Origin: JALYRV01 sp036675475
Lineage (GTDB): Bacteria; Acidobacteriota; Vicinamibacteria; Vicinamibacterales; SCN-69-37
Assembly: GCA_036675475.1 (NCBI GenBank)
Contig: JAKFEY010000021.1
Location: forward strand, 21,527 to 85,526
DNA length: 64,000 nucleotides
Reading direction: 5' to 3'
Numbering within the stretch: position 1 is the first letter of the stretch; every line of letters starts with the position of its first letter. This document shows, piece after piece, positions 31,001 through 38,335 of the stretch. The notes under the pieces are model-generated. The model was not told the DNA's origin. It did no database searches and worked only from the letters and a program-made list of their open reading frames with translations. A program made the position numbers and the translations under genes.

Positions 31001-31404
31001 TTGTAGATGCCGTCGCCCATCATGTCCATGTCGCGGACGGCCCAGCCTTCGCCGGTGCCGGCCCACACGATGTTGGGATTGCTTTCCGCGACGGCGAGGG
31101 CGCCGATCGCCTGCGAGGACTGGCCGTCGAAGGTCGGCTTCCAGGTGGCGCCGCCGTCGGTGGTTTTCCACACGCCGCCCGAGGCGGCGCCGGCGAAGTA
31201 GACGCCGGGCTTGCCGGCGACGGCGGCGGCCGCGGCGATGCGGCCGGCGTTGGTCGGGCCGACATATTCGAAGCGCGGCGCGCCGACCGGCTGTGGCGGC
31301 TGCGGCCCGCCGCCGCCGCGCTGCGCGAGCGCGGGAGAGGCCGTCAGGGCCAGAAGGACGAGGGCAGAGCCCAGCGGATGTAAGCGGTTGCAGACTGATC
31401 GCAT
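28078..31404 (-). CDS. Secreted BNR/sortilin-type beta-propeller protein
   Basis: 1108 residues from the ATG at 31404, where a signal peptide begins (MRSVCNRLHPLGSALVLLALTASPALA). About ten Asp-box repeats of the form S-x-D-x-G-x-T-W are visible (TTDGGATW, STDAGETW, SEDGGKTW, SDDGGKSW, TRDRGQTW, TTDFGKTW), indicating two multi-bladed propellers as in Xgh74/VPS10-like proteins. A Gly/Arg-rich loop lies mid-protein. Residues after about 870 form a beta-sandwich-like region, then helices. A CGDCH sequence (30280-30294) mimics a heme-c motif. It may bind or degrade polysaccharide; no catalytic residues can be assigned. Confidence 0.83.
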   Translation of the reverse strand: MRSVCNRLHPLGSALVLLALTASPALAQRGGGGPQPPQPVGAPRFEYVGPTNAGRIAAAAAVAGKPGVYFAGAASGGVWKTTDGGATWKPTFDGQSSQAIGALAVAESNPNIVWAGTGEGWAVRDMDMMGDGIYKSTDAGETWTRMGLEATGRIGTIVIHPTNENIVMACALGRATGPQRERGVFRSEDGGKTWQHVLFVDEKTGCSGLQIAHKDPNVVIASTWEMFLQTHVLESGGMGSGIYISRDAGRTFAKITDPGLPKSPYGKTDVAIAPSDPNRMYALIQTGSDGVVPWGSKTRLKSEAQGSMWRSDDGGKSWKNVSWDRRLIGRAGYYIRVRVSPDDPDHLLVANSTLWRSRDGGKIWESGGGGCGDCHDIWWDTTPTMAGHYIVTGDGGMGIYGSPRNPTGNTSVSLPIGQMYRVTVDQRSPYWVYSDRQDDGSMRIASNRPIVPSNVPSYAPPPAPAAPAGRGGGRGGGRGGGAPAGPEQETMPSCESGYTYPEPNNSKFVWGTCYAAHVATFDENSGLRRSVSPWMHTLDSDPVGLKYRCQWSPPLAIDWFDNSVYFGCQALFRTRDRGQTWEELHPDLSTGDPNLVLFSGGVVGDNLGQFYGATISAIAPSRTEKGVVWVGTNDGKVWISRDEGKTFTDLSKNVGMPPLGLVRRIDASHFEPGTAYMAVDYHLMDVRDPYLYKTTDFGKTWTNITGNLPKGHPLDYTLSIAENPHRKGMVFAGTGHGFFYSLNDGKTWKQFKDKLPAAPVNWIEVPKNAPEVAIATYGRGLWILRDVWALENEDTLTAQGDLQLLKPVPATRVAAGGNADFVFALGADQTTPITLEVLDAKGGLVNTQTINGAKKGLNRVSWAMTFPSANQPVLRSVPPDNPYIWDAGRWTARERPVTHWGIGSQRWQPRVAPGSYTVRMTYKGTQHAQPFEVLRDVTLPSTDEDLLASTDLQRQIVSALNEAVDKINRIEIMRMQVEDLRKQHASNKQLDQQLAAIYKRMYDTELHYLSRTEMHSDDKWYVEKYKLYLNLVWLLGEVGGQASDVAGGVGYRPTAASQNVFRDLSQQLETAGTDFNKLMQDVEAFNKAHAGRVTPISDKLPPPAGGGQ

Positions 31405-31429
31405 GCGCGGAAGTCTATACTGCACCCCC
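31405..31429. promoter_or_regulatory. Shared bidirectional -10, BNR protein / TPR-VWA operon
   Basis: A 25-base gap separates divergent starts. Plus strand: TATACT (31416-31421), eight bases before GTG 31430. Minus strand: TATAGA (31419-31414), nine bases before ATG 31404. The two hexamers overlap by four bases; no Shine-Dalgarno is present for either gene. Confidence 0.5.
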
Positions 31430-32551
31430 GTGCGGCGCACTACCCTGCTGCGGGCGGCGGGTTTCGCGGCGCTTCTGGCGTCGGCGCCAGGGTCCGCCCG
31501 GGCCCAGACGGTCACCGCGCAAATCGATCGGTACGCCCGTGGCGAGCACGACGCGATCGTCCGGCAACTCGAGGCCATCGAGGACCTCGGCGGCTACGAG
31601 GCGCTGCTCGAGGCCCTTCGACAGGAGGTGCCGGCGTGGGTGGCGGCGGTCCCCGAGTCAGAGCGCCCGGCCCGACGGCTGGCGGCCGCCACCTTCGCGC
31701 TCGAAGCGGCCCGCGCGGCGGATTCGGTCGACTGGAAATGGGTGCGCCGGCTGAAAGCGCAGGCCGAGGAGCGCGAGGGGGCCGATCGCATCTTCTGGAA
31801 AGCGCCGCCCCTGCTCATCGAGTGGGGCTGCGCGCTGCTCCGGCAGCACGGCTCACCGACGCCGCAGGAGCGCACCTGGCATCTGGCCGCCATCGCCGTC
31901 GCGCACCGCGCGGGCGACTTCGAGTTTCTGATCGGCAGTCCGTGGGACGCGCGGATGAATCCGCCGGACGAAATCAGCCATCTCGATCACGCGTCGCAAC
32001 GATTTCCGGACGAACCACGGTTCGCGCTCGCGGCGGCCATTGCCGTCGAGTGGCGCACGTGGCCCGCGCCGCGCTACGGCGGCTGGCTGCGGCAACAGGC
32101 GGAAGCCATGAGCCGCCTGAAAGGCCTGACCAGAGACGAGGCCGTCGGCGCGGAAGCGATGCTGCGGCTCGGCGCGCTGCACGCGCGGCTCTTGCGCACC
32201 AACGATGCGCTGACGGCGCTCGCGGCCGTGGAAACGATGACGCGCGAGCGGTATCTGATTTATCTCGCGCGCTACTTCAAAGGCGGTCTGCTCGAGCGCC
32301 GCGGCTACGGCAAGGATGCCGAAGCGGCCTACCGCGCGGCGCTCGACGTGATCCCGCAGGCCCAATCCGCGACACTTGCCCTGGCGGCGCTGCTGGCCAT
32401 GCAGGACCGCCGCGTGGAGGCGGCGGCCCTGATCGAGGCGCAGCTGGCCACCGAGCCGCAACCCATCGATCCGTGGCGGCAGTACAGCACCGCGGACGAT
32501 CGATTCTGGCCGGCGCTGGCCGCCCGGCTGCGCGCGGAGATCGCGCGATGA
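31430..32551 (+). CDS. Secreted helical-repeat (TPR-like) protein of the VWA cassette
   Basis: 373 residues. Signal peptide (VRRTTLLRAAGFAALLASAPGSARA), then alpha-helical repeats without strong TPR consensus; the end (LLERRGYGKDAEAAYRAALDVIPQAQSATLALAALLAMQ) is TPR-like. The motif FPDEPRFALAAAIA recurs as FPDEPRFLLARALA in the next protein, so the two share a repeat region. The GTG start is supported by the -10 eight bases upstream. The stop overlaps the next start (ATGA). Confidence 0.72.
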   Translation: MRRTTLLRAAGFAALLASAPGSARAQTVTAQIDRYARGEHDAIVRQLEAIEDLGGYEALLEALRQEVPAWVAAVPESERPARRLAAATFALEAARAADSVDWKWVRRLKAQAEEREGADRIFWKAPPLLIEWGCALLRQHGSPTPQERTWHLAAIAVAHRAGDFEFLIGSPWDARMNPPDEISHLDHASQRFPDEPRFALAAAIAVEWRTWPAPRYGGWLRQQAEAMSRLKGLTRDEAVGAEAMLRLGALHARLLRTNDALTALAAVETMTRERYLIYLARYFKGGLLERRGYGKDAEAAYRAALDVIPQAQSATLALAALLAMQDRRVEAAALIEAQLATEPQPIDPWRQYSTADDRFWPALAARLRAEIAR

Positions 32552-34521
32552 CGCGCGCGGCGTGTGCGGCAACGGCGTTCGTGCTGGCCGCGTCAGCGCC
32601 CGTTGCGGGCCAGGACCAGCAGCGGCCGGCCTTCCGCGCCACGCTCGATGTCGTGACCGTTGATGTGTCGGTGCGGACCGGCGCGACGCCAGTCGGCGGC
32701 CTGACGGCCGGGGACTTCGTGCTGCTCGACAATGGCGTGCGGCAAACGATCGAGAGCGTCGAGATGGCACAGGTTCCGGTGGATGTCTCGGTGCTGATCG
32801 ACGCGAACGAGGACGTCACGATCGGGCTCGAGACCATCCACGACGACATCCGGAAGATCGCCGCGGTGCTGCGGCCCGACGATCGGCTTCGCGTCATGTC
32901 GATCAACGAGAGCGTGCGCGACACGATTCGGGCGCGGACGGTGCCGGGGTTTCCCGCGCTGGCCGCCATCACCCCGCAGGGCCTGTCCTCGGCCAACGAC
33001 GGTATCGCCGCTGCCCTGCTCCGATCCGCAGGCGGCGAACGGCGTCACGTCGTGATCGCGGTCACCAACGGCATTGACGCCGTGAGCACGCTGAGCGCGG
33101 CGCAGGTCCTGGCGCTGGCGAAGCAGTCGCCGGCCATCCTGCACATCGTGCAGCTCGACATGACGCCGGTGGGGGAGCCTCCCGATGTCCGGTGGGTCAC
33201 GGGCCGGTCACGGCTCGATGTCGCGCGCGCTGCGCTGACGGGCCTGAACCCGCCGACCCGCATTTTCCACCGGCCATACAACGATCCGCGCGAGGAAGAA
33301 ATCCTGCGCGCGGCGGCCGAGGCGACGGGCGGAGCGCTGCACCGGCCCGGCCTTCTGCGCGGCGCATCCGTTTCGCTGATCCGCACGCTGCTCGAGGACT
33401 ACCGGCGCAGCTACCTGCTTCGCTACACGCCGTCAGGCGTGGCGCGCGAGGGGTGGCATGCCCTTGCCGTCACGATTCCGGCCCATCCCTCGTACACCGT
33501 GCACGCGCGCCGCGGATATGGCATTGACGCCGCAGGAGCGCGGGCCGCGCAGGCCAGCGAGATGCCGGAGCCCGACATGTCGCGCGTGCCTGGCGCGCTC
33601 GACACGCTGGTCGACGCCTACAATCGCGGCAACTACGAGCGATTCGAACAGGTGCTGGCCCGCGGCACCGCCGCAGCCGTCATCGCCAGTCTTCGCACGA
33701 AGGGTAATCCGTGGCCGGCGAACCCAAGCCGGGAGGCCGCGTTCGTCATCGAAGTGAGCGACGCGGCCATCCGCTCGCGGCGTCCCGGCAGCCTCGAAGC
33801 CGCGCGCGACCTGCTGCGTCACCATCGCACCCTGGTGCGTCACCCGCTCGGCCCCGATGCCTTCGAGAAGTACTGGCTCTGGTCCCTGCTTGCGGCGCTG
33901 CAGGGCGGCGGCCAGCCGCAGCTGACGCGCGAGTTTGCCGATTATGCGCTGGCGCGCTTTCCGGACGAGCCCCGGTTCCTGCTTGCGCGGGCGCTTGCGG
34001 CCGATCAAGCGCGCGCATTCGCGCCGGCGCAGGGGCGTGATGGCGCCGGGCAGGACGCCCACGTGCGCGAGGTGACATCGGGGTACGACGCCGCCGCCCG
34101 CTTCGAGGACACCGCTGCCGAAGCGCGCGTGCGCAAGGCGTATTTCCTGCACCGCATCGGGCGCCACGCCGAGGCGCTCGCCGAGCTCGACATGGTCACG
34201 GCGGCGCAGACAAGCGCTGACGCGGCGGTCGCGTACTTTCACCTGCTCTTCCGCGGCCGGGTGCTCGAGGCGCTCGATCGCCATGGCGAGGCGCGAGCCG
34301 CCTACGAACACGCGGGCGCGCGCCAGCCCGGGGCGCAGTCGCCGAAAGTTGCCGTGATGCGTCTGTTGCTGCGCGCGGGCGATCGCCCGGCAGCAGAGGC
34401 GCTTGCGGCGGGCATCGCAAGCGCGCCCGAGGGCGCCTTCGATCCATGGTGGGCATACTGGCTCGGCGATGCGCGGCACTACCCTGCCATCGTGGCGACA
34501 CTGCGGGAGCGCACGCGATGA
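32548..34521 (+). CDS. VWFA-related acidobacterial protein with C-terminal TPR region
   Basis: 657 residues: signal peptide, then the family opening FRATLDVVTVDVSVRTGATPVGGLTAGDFVLLDNGVRQ, then a von Willebrand A domain (about 60-330) ending with YRRSYLLRYTPSG and VHARRGYG. The metal site reads DANED instead of DxSxS, so metal binding is doubtful. From about 350 on, helical repeats resemble those of the upstream protein. It is probably exported or periplasmic and a protein-interaction partner. Start ATG overlaps the preceding stop; its stop overlaps the next start. Confidence 0.82.
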   Translation: MTRAACAATAFVLAASAPVAGQDQQRPAFRATLDVVTVDVSVRTGATPVGGLTAGDFVLLDNGVRQTIESVEMAQVPVDVSVLIDANEDVTIGLETIHDDIRKIAAVLRPDDRLRVMSINESVRDTIRARTVPGFPALAAITPQGLSSANDGIAAALLRSAGGERRHVVIAVTNGIDAVSTLSAAQVLALAKQSPAILHIVQLDMTPVGEPPDVRWVTGRSRLDVARAALTGLNPPTRIFHRPYNDPREEEILRAAAEATGGALHRPGLLRGASVSLIRTLLEDYRRSYLLRYTPSGVAREGWHALAVTIPAHPSYTVHARRGYGIDAAGARAAQASEMPEPDMSRVPGALDTLVDAYNRGNYERFEQVLARGTAAAVIASLRTKGNPWPANPSREAAFVIEVSDAAIRSRRPGSLEAARDLLRHHRTLVRHPLGPDAFEKYWLWSLLAALQGGGQPQLTREFADYALARFPDEPRFLLARALAADQARAFAPAQGRDGAGQDAHVREVTSGYDAAARFEDTAAEARVRKAYFLHRIGRHAEALAELDMVTAAQTSADAAVAYFHLLFRGRVLEALDRHGEARAAYEHAGARQPGAQSPKVAVMRLLLRAGDRPAAEALAAGIASAPEGAFDPWWAYWLGDARHYPAIVATLRERTR

Positions 34522-35435
34522 TGCGCCCGGCGTCGCTCATCGTGGCCGCCGTGCTGCTGGCGCAGGCCGCAACGTTCAAATCCGGCGTCGATGCGGTTTC
34601 GGTGGACGTATCGGTGCGCGACGGGTCGAAAGTCGTGACAGGCCTCCGTGCGGCAGACTTCGAGCTGTTCGACAACGGCGTTCCGCAGGACGTGGCCGAC
34701 GTCAGCTTCGGCAGGCTGCCGATCGACGTGACGCTGGCCCTCGATGTGAGCTTCAGCGTGGCGGGCGCGCTGCTCGAGCGCCTCCGGCAGGCCGTGCGTC
34801 AGCTCATGCGCGATCTCCGGCCGGGCGATCGCCTGCGCCTCATCGACTTCAACATGCGCGTGGTGGAGGTCGTCGGCTACACGGACGAGGCCGCGGCCGT
34901 CGATGCGGCCCTCGCGTCGGCCGCCGCGGGCGGCGGCTCGTCCATCCGCGACGCGCTCGCGGTCGCACTGGTGTCGGCATCCGAACCGCAGCGCCGGCAG
35001 CTGCTCGTCGTGTTCACCGACGGCGCCGACAGCACCAGCATCACGACACCCGAGGCGCTGCGCGATCTCGCCACGCGCAGCAGCGCGTCAATCGCCGCGG
35101 TGCTGCCGCCGGCGCCTCGCGATCCCGGCCCTCAGATGCGGCAGGGCGAAGCGCTCTTCGAGGCGCTCGCCGAGGACACCGGCGGCACCGTGGTGCGGGT
35201 GCGGCCCGGGATGCGCCGCACCACCGGACCCGGCGGGAGGACGAGCATCACCATGGGCGGGGACATCGCCGATCTCACGGAGACGTTCAGGAAGGTGCTC
35301 GACGACTTTCGTTCGAGCTACGTGCTGCACTACACGCCGAGAGGCGTGGCCGCCGGCGGGTTCCATGACCTCGAGGTGCGCATCAAGGGCCGGCGGTCGG
35401 TCACGGTGCGTGCGCGGCGCGGCTATCAGCGCTAG
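34518..35435 (+). CDS. VWFA-related acidobacterial domain protein
   Basis: 305 residues. Hydrophobic N-terminus (MMRPASLIVAAVLLAQAA), family opening GVDAVSVDVSVRDGSKVVTGLRAADFELFDNG, then a VWA domain with an intact MIDAS (LALDVSFSVAG, DxSxS; FTDGADSTS). It ends YVLHYTPRG and VTVRARRGYQR, the standard close of this family. Compared with its upstream neighbour it lacks the helical tail but keeps the metal site. It is last gene of the three-gene operon. Confidence 0.87.
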   Translation: MMRPASLIVAAVLLAQAATFKSGVDAVSVDVSVRDGSKVVTGLRAADFELFDNGVPQDVADVSFGRLPIDVTLALDVSFSVAGALLERLRQAVRQLMRDLRPGDRLRLIDFNMRVVEVVGYTDEAAAVDAALASAAAGGGSSIRDALAVALVSASEPQRRQLLVVFTDGADSTSITTPEALRDLATRSSASIAAVLPPAPRDPGPQMRQGEALFEALAEDTGGTVVRVRPGMRRTTGPGGRTSITMGGDIADLTETFRKVLDDFRSSYVLHYTPRGVAAGGFHDLEVRIKGRRSVTVRARRGYQR

Positions 35436-35455
35436 CGCCGCGCGCGGGCCGTCTA

Positions 35456-36316
35456 CTACTTCGCGCCGATCGGAATCAGCCGCGGATTGCCGTAGCTCGC
35501 GTTCGCTTCGATCTTCGAGCTGCGGCCGACGCCGCCCGCGCCCATGCCCGTGGGCCCGCCGGTCTCCTCGCGCTCCTGATAGGTTTCGACGCTCCTGGTC
35601 GGCACCCAGAGGTCGAGCCCCTTCGCCTGCCCGTAGGTCACGACGATGCGGCCGGTTTCGGCCTTCGATTCGACGTAGAACTCCGTCTGGTGAATCACGC
35701 CGGTCGACGGCTCGAGCCAGAACTTGCCCGCCACCGCCGCGTTGCCGCGCGTGCCGAGCACGTACTTGGTGTGCTCGCCGCGATTCTCCTGAAACCGCAG
35801 GCCGACGACTTCGACGCCGTCCATCTTCTTCCTGCCGTCGATCGAGTACGTGAACTTCGAGGGATCGTCGGGCGACATGAAACGCAGCGCCAGCAGCGGA
35901 TCGTTCAGGCGCACGACAATTTCGGCGAGGAAGTGCCGCTGCGACTCGCGCGTGTACGTGCGAATCAGATCGGCGTTGGCCGGGGTCGGATCCGCGAGCA
36001 GCGCGGGCAGGCGCGGCTGCGCGTCACGGATCTTCGCGCCGTTGATCGCATAGGCGTCGCGAAGGGCCATGGCGGTGCCGCCGTTGTTGATCAGCACGAG
36101 GTCGGAGCTGACGCGCGTGGGCACGCCCATCTGCCCGGTGCTGGCATCGATGATGGTGTAGCGCTCGTCGAGCACCACGGCCATCAGCCGCTGCTTGTAC
36201 GCATCGACGTAGGCACGGCCCGCCTTGAGCGCGGCGTCAACGGCGGGATCCTGCGCCGCCGTCAGGCCAGGCGCCAGCGCCGCAATCATGAAACCGGCAA
36301 GAGCACACCTGCGCAT
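35456..36316 (-). CDS. Secreted protein of unknown function
   Basis: 286 residues with a signal peptide (MRRCALAGFMIAALAPGLTAA). The mature part is mixed alpha/beta; LVLINNGGTAMALRDAYAING and GVIHQTEFYVESKAETGRIVVTYG are notable, the latter resembling antiparallel strands of lipid-carrier-type (LolA-like) folds, but I do not claim the family. AGGAGG lies nine bases before the ATG. It is convergent with the VWA operon (20 bases) and 24 bases downstream of the TolB-like gene on the same strand. Confidence 0.7.
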   Translation of the reverse strand: MRRCALAGFMIAALAPGLTAAQDPAVDAALKAGRAYVDAYKQRLMAVVLDERYTIIDASTGQMGVPTRVSSDLVLINNGGTAMALRDAYAINGAKIRDAQPRLPALLADPTPANADLIRTYTRESQRHFLAEIVVRLNDPLLALRFMSPDDPSKFTYSIDGRKKMDGVEVVGLRFQENRGEHTKYVLGTRGNAAVAGKFWLEPSTGVIHQTEFYVESKAETGRIVVTYGQAKGLDLWVPTRSVETYQEREETGGPTGMGAGGVGRSSKIEANASYGNPRLIPIGAK

Positions 36317-36340
36317 AAATCCTCCTCGGTCGATTCAGTG

Positions 36341-37429
36341 TCAGTCGATCCAGTCCGCGACAAAGATGTTCGTGTCGCCGGCCACCGCCGCGTTGCGATT
36401 GGAGGCGAACACCAGCTTCTTCCCGTCCGGACTCCACATGGGGAATCCGTCGAACTCGGCGGCGTACGTGACGCGCTCGAGGCCGGTGCCGTCCACATTG
36501 ATCATGTACAGGTCGAACTCGCCGCGCCCCTGCTGGCTCGTGATGTTCGACGAGAAGATGATCCGCCGGCCGTCGGGATGAAAGTACGGCGCGAAGCTCG
36601 CGGCCGACGAGTTCGTCACCTGGCGGAGGCCCGATCCATCGCGGTTCATCACGAACAGCTCGAGCGAGGTCGGTTGCCAGAGGCCGTCCTTCAGCAGGAT
36701 CTTGTAGCGATCGAGCTCGGCGCCCGCCGTGAGCGTGCGGCCGCGGAACACAATCCGCGATCCGTCCTTGTTGAAGAACGGGCCGCCGTCCGGCCCCACG
36801 CGGTTCGTCAGCCGGCGCACGTCCGATCCGTCGCCGTTCATGGAGTAAATCTCCATGTCGCCGTCGCGCACGCTGGTGAAGACGATGCGGCCGTCTGGGC
36901 CGATGGTGGGCTCGGCGTCATAGCCGGGCGAGTTGGTGATGTTGCGCAGGCCGGAGCCGTCCGCGTTGCCGCGATAGATGTCGTAGCCCGGATAGATCGG
37001 CCACACGTAGCCGCGCGACATGTCGGGCCGCGGCGGGCACGCCGGGCCCGCGCCGTGCGTGGAGGCGTAGACGATTTCGCGCCCGTCAGGCGTGAAGAAC
37101 CCGCAGGTCGTGCGGCCCTCGCCGTTGCTCACGCGCCGGCGGTTCGAGCCGTCCACGTTCATCGTGTACTGCTGATCGCACGCCGCGCCATCGGGCGTGC
37201 TCTGAAAGATGATGCGGGTGCCGTCGAACGAAAAATAGGCCTCGGCATTCTGGCCGCCGAACGTCAGCTGGCGGATATTGCGGAGATGGCGCTCCCCTTG
37301 CACTGGCGCAAGGACGGGCGAGGACGTCTGCGACGGCGCGGGCGTGGCCGGCGCCGAGGCGGCCGGCATGCACGCCAGGGCGGCAACGGCTGCGAGTGCG
37401 AGGGTTGGGCGAAACATCCGAAAGATCAT
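36341..37429 (-). CDS. TolB-like WD40/PD40 beta-propeller protein
   Basis: 362 residues, or 358 if it starts at the ATG at 37417. A signal sequence (LALAAVAALACMPAAS) has a possible lipobox cysteine. Repeated blades carry the PD40 pattern: AYFSFDGTRIIFQS, GFFTPDGREIVYAS, PYFHPDGRRIIFSS, PMWSPDGKKLVFASN, with DIYRGNADGSGLRNIT-type hairpins between. Such proteins act as periplasmic interaction platforms. TATGAT lies seven bases before the ATG at 37417, favouring that start and a leaderless mRNA. Confidence 0.85.
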   Translation of the reverse strand: MIFRMFRPTLALAAVAALACMPAASAPATPAPSQTSSPVLAPVQGERHLRNIRQLTFGGQNAEAYFSFDGTRIIFQSTPDGAACDQQYTMNVDGSNRRRVSNGEGRTTCGFFTPDGREIVYASTHGAGPACPPRPDMSRGYVWPIYPGYDIYRGNADGSGLRNITNSPGYDAEPTIGPDGRIVFTSVRDGDMEIYSMNGDGSDVRRLTNRVGPDGGPFFNKDGSRIVFRGRTLTAGAELDRYKILLKDGLWQPTSLELFVMNRDGSGLRQVTNSSAASFAPYFHPDGRRIIFSSNITSQQGRGEFDLYMINVDGTGLERVTYAAEFDGFPMWSPDGKKLVFASNRNAAVAGDTNIFVADWID

Positions 37430-37435
37430 ATATGA
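37425..37435. promoter_or_regulatory. Palindromic TATA element between divergent genes
   Basis: TCATATATGA (37426-37435) is a perfect palindrome containing both annotated divergent starts (37429 minus, 37432 plus), only two bases apart. On the minus strand TATGAT (37430-37425) is well placed for a leaderless start at 37417. The plus-strand promoter is unclear and may lie inside the TolB-like gene. Confidence 0.4.
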
Positions 37436-38202
37436 GTGAGCGAAGGAGCCGGCCCCGGGCGGCCGAGCCCGTGGCCATCGGGCGCAAGCAGCAGATCCTG
37501 CAGCTGGCCCGGGAGGGCCTTGCGCCCAGCGCGATCGCCGACCGCGCCGGCGCCCCGTTCGCCTCCGTCATGGCGCACCTCTACGGGCTGGTCGGCGAAG
37601 GCATCCTCAAACGATCCGACATCGCCTTTTCCTTCGACCAGGAGACGCGCGACGCCATCGAGCTGGCGATTGAGGAGAGCAACACGACCGATTCGCGCGT
37701 GCTGCGCAAGGCGCTGGCGAAGCAGGATGTGCAGATCCGGCGCGAGGATCTGGCGGTGTACCTGACGCTGCGCGACGCGCGCGTGGCGCTCGGCGACATG
37801 TACGAAATGGTGCGCGACGTGGAGCTCGCCCTGCACGACCGCATCCGCGCCGCCTTCGTGGCGGCGTTTGGCGACGAGCAATGGTGGCGCGAAGGCGTGC
37901 CGGCCAACGTCCGGGCCGAATGCGCCGCGCTCTACGAACACGACCCCGACCCGGCGCCCGACGCCTTCGCCTACACGACGCTGATTCACCTGCGCGAGAT
38001 TTTCGACAAGCGCTGGGACGTGCTGTCGCCGGCGCTGCCCAAGGCGCTGCGCGCCGATCGCAAGAAGCTGATGTCGGATCTCGTCACGCTCAACCGCATC
38101 CGCAACGCCGTCATGCACCCGGTGCGCCGCGCCGCCTTCACCGACCGCGAATTTCTGTTCGTGCGCGAGTTCGCGCGACAGCTCGCCGCCGGTAGCCGGT
38201 AG
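37432..38202 (+). CDS. HTH-HEPN domain protein
   Basis: 256 residues. The N-terminal 75 residues look like a winged or simple helix-turn-helix (KQQILQLAREGLAPSAIADRAGAPFASVMAHLYGLVGEG). The C-terminal helical half ends LNRIRNAVMHPVRR, an R-x4-H motif (RNAVMH) typical of HEPN folds such as the Swt1-type. HEPN proteins are often RNases or toxin/defence components; others only bind. No partner antitoxin lies next to it. The last codons and stop are made by a GCCGGTA repeat that continues downstream. Confidence 0.65.
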   Translation: MSERRSRPRAAEPVAIGRKQQILQLAREGLAPSAIADRAGAPFASVMAHLYGLVGEGILKRSDIAFSFDQETRDAIELAIEESNTTDSRVLRKALAKQDVQIRREDLAVYLTLRDARVALGDMYEMVRDVELALHDRIRAAFVAAFGDEQWWREGVPANVRAECAALYEHDPDPAPDAFAYTTLIHLREIFDKRWDVLSPALPKALRADRKKLMSDLVTLNRIRNAVMHPVRRAAFTDREFLFVREFARQLAAGSR

Positions 38203-38331
38203 CCGGTTGGCGGTTGCTGGTCGTTGGTTGTTGGTATGAGCCAGCCGGGACAACGCCCGGCTGGCTGTCTTAAAATGGCCCGACGGCCGTTGTGCCGTCG
38301 GGCTCGCACCAACAACCAGCAACCGGCAACC
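38187..38331. repeat. Nested inverted-repeat element between HEPN and polymerase IV genes
   Basis: Outer arms (38205-38235 and 38308-38331) pair as GGTTGCTGGT.. against ..ACCAGCAACC. Inside are two perfect hairpins: 11-base stem AGCCAGCCGGG/CCCGGCTGGCT (38239-38266) and 10-base stem GCCCGACGGC/GCCGTCGGGC (38278-38303), separated by a TAAAAT-containing spacer. The left edge is a GCCGGTA tandem that supplies the stop codon of the HEPN gene. It resembles REPIN or MITE-like intergenic elements and could also terminate transcription. Confidence 0.65.
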
Positions 38332-38335
38332 TTTC

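Noticed and set aside
37432..38331. Toxin-antitoxin or mobile defence island around the HEPN gene
   Set aside because: There is no second small gene, and neighbours are housekeeping (dinB) or secreted-protein genes; only the single HEPN motif supports it.
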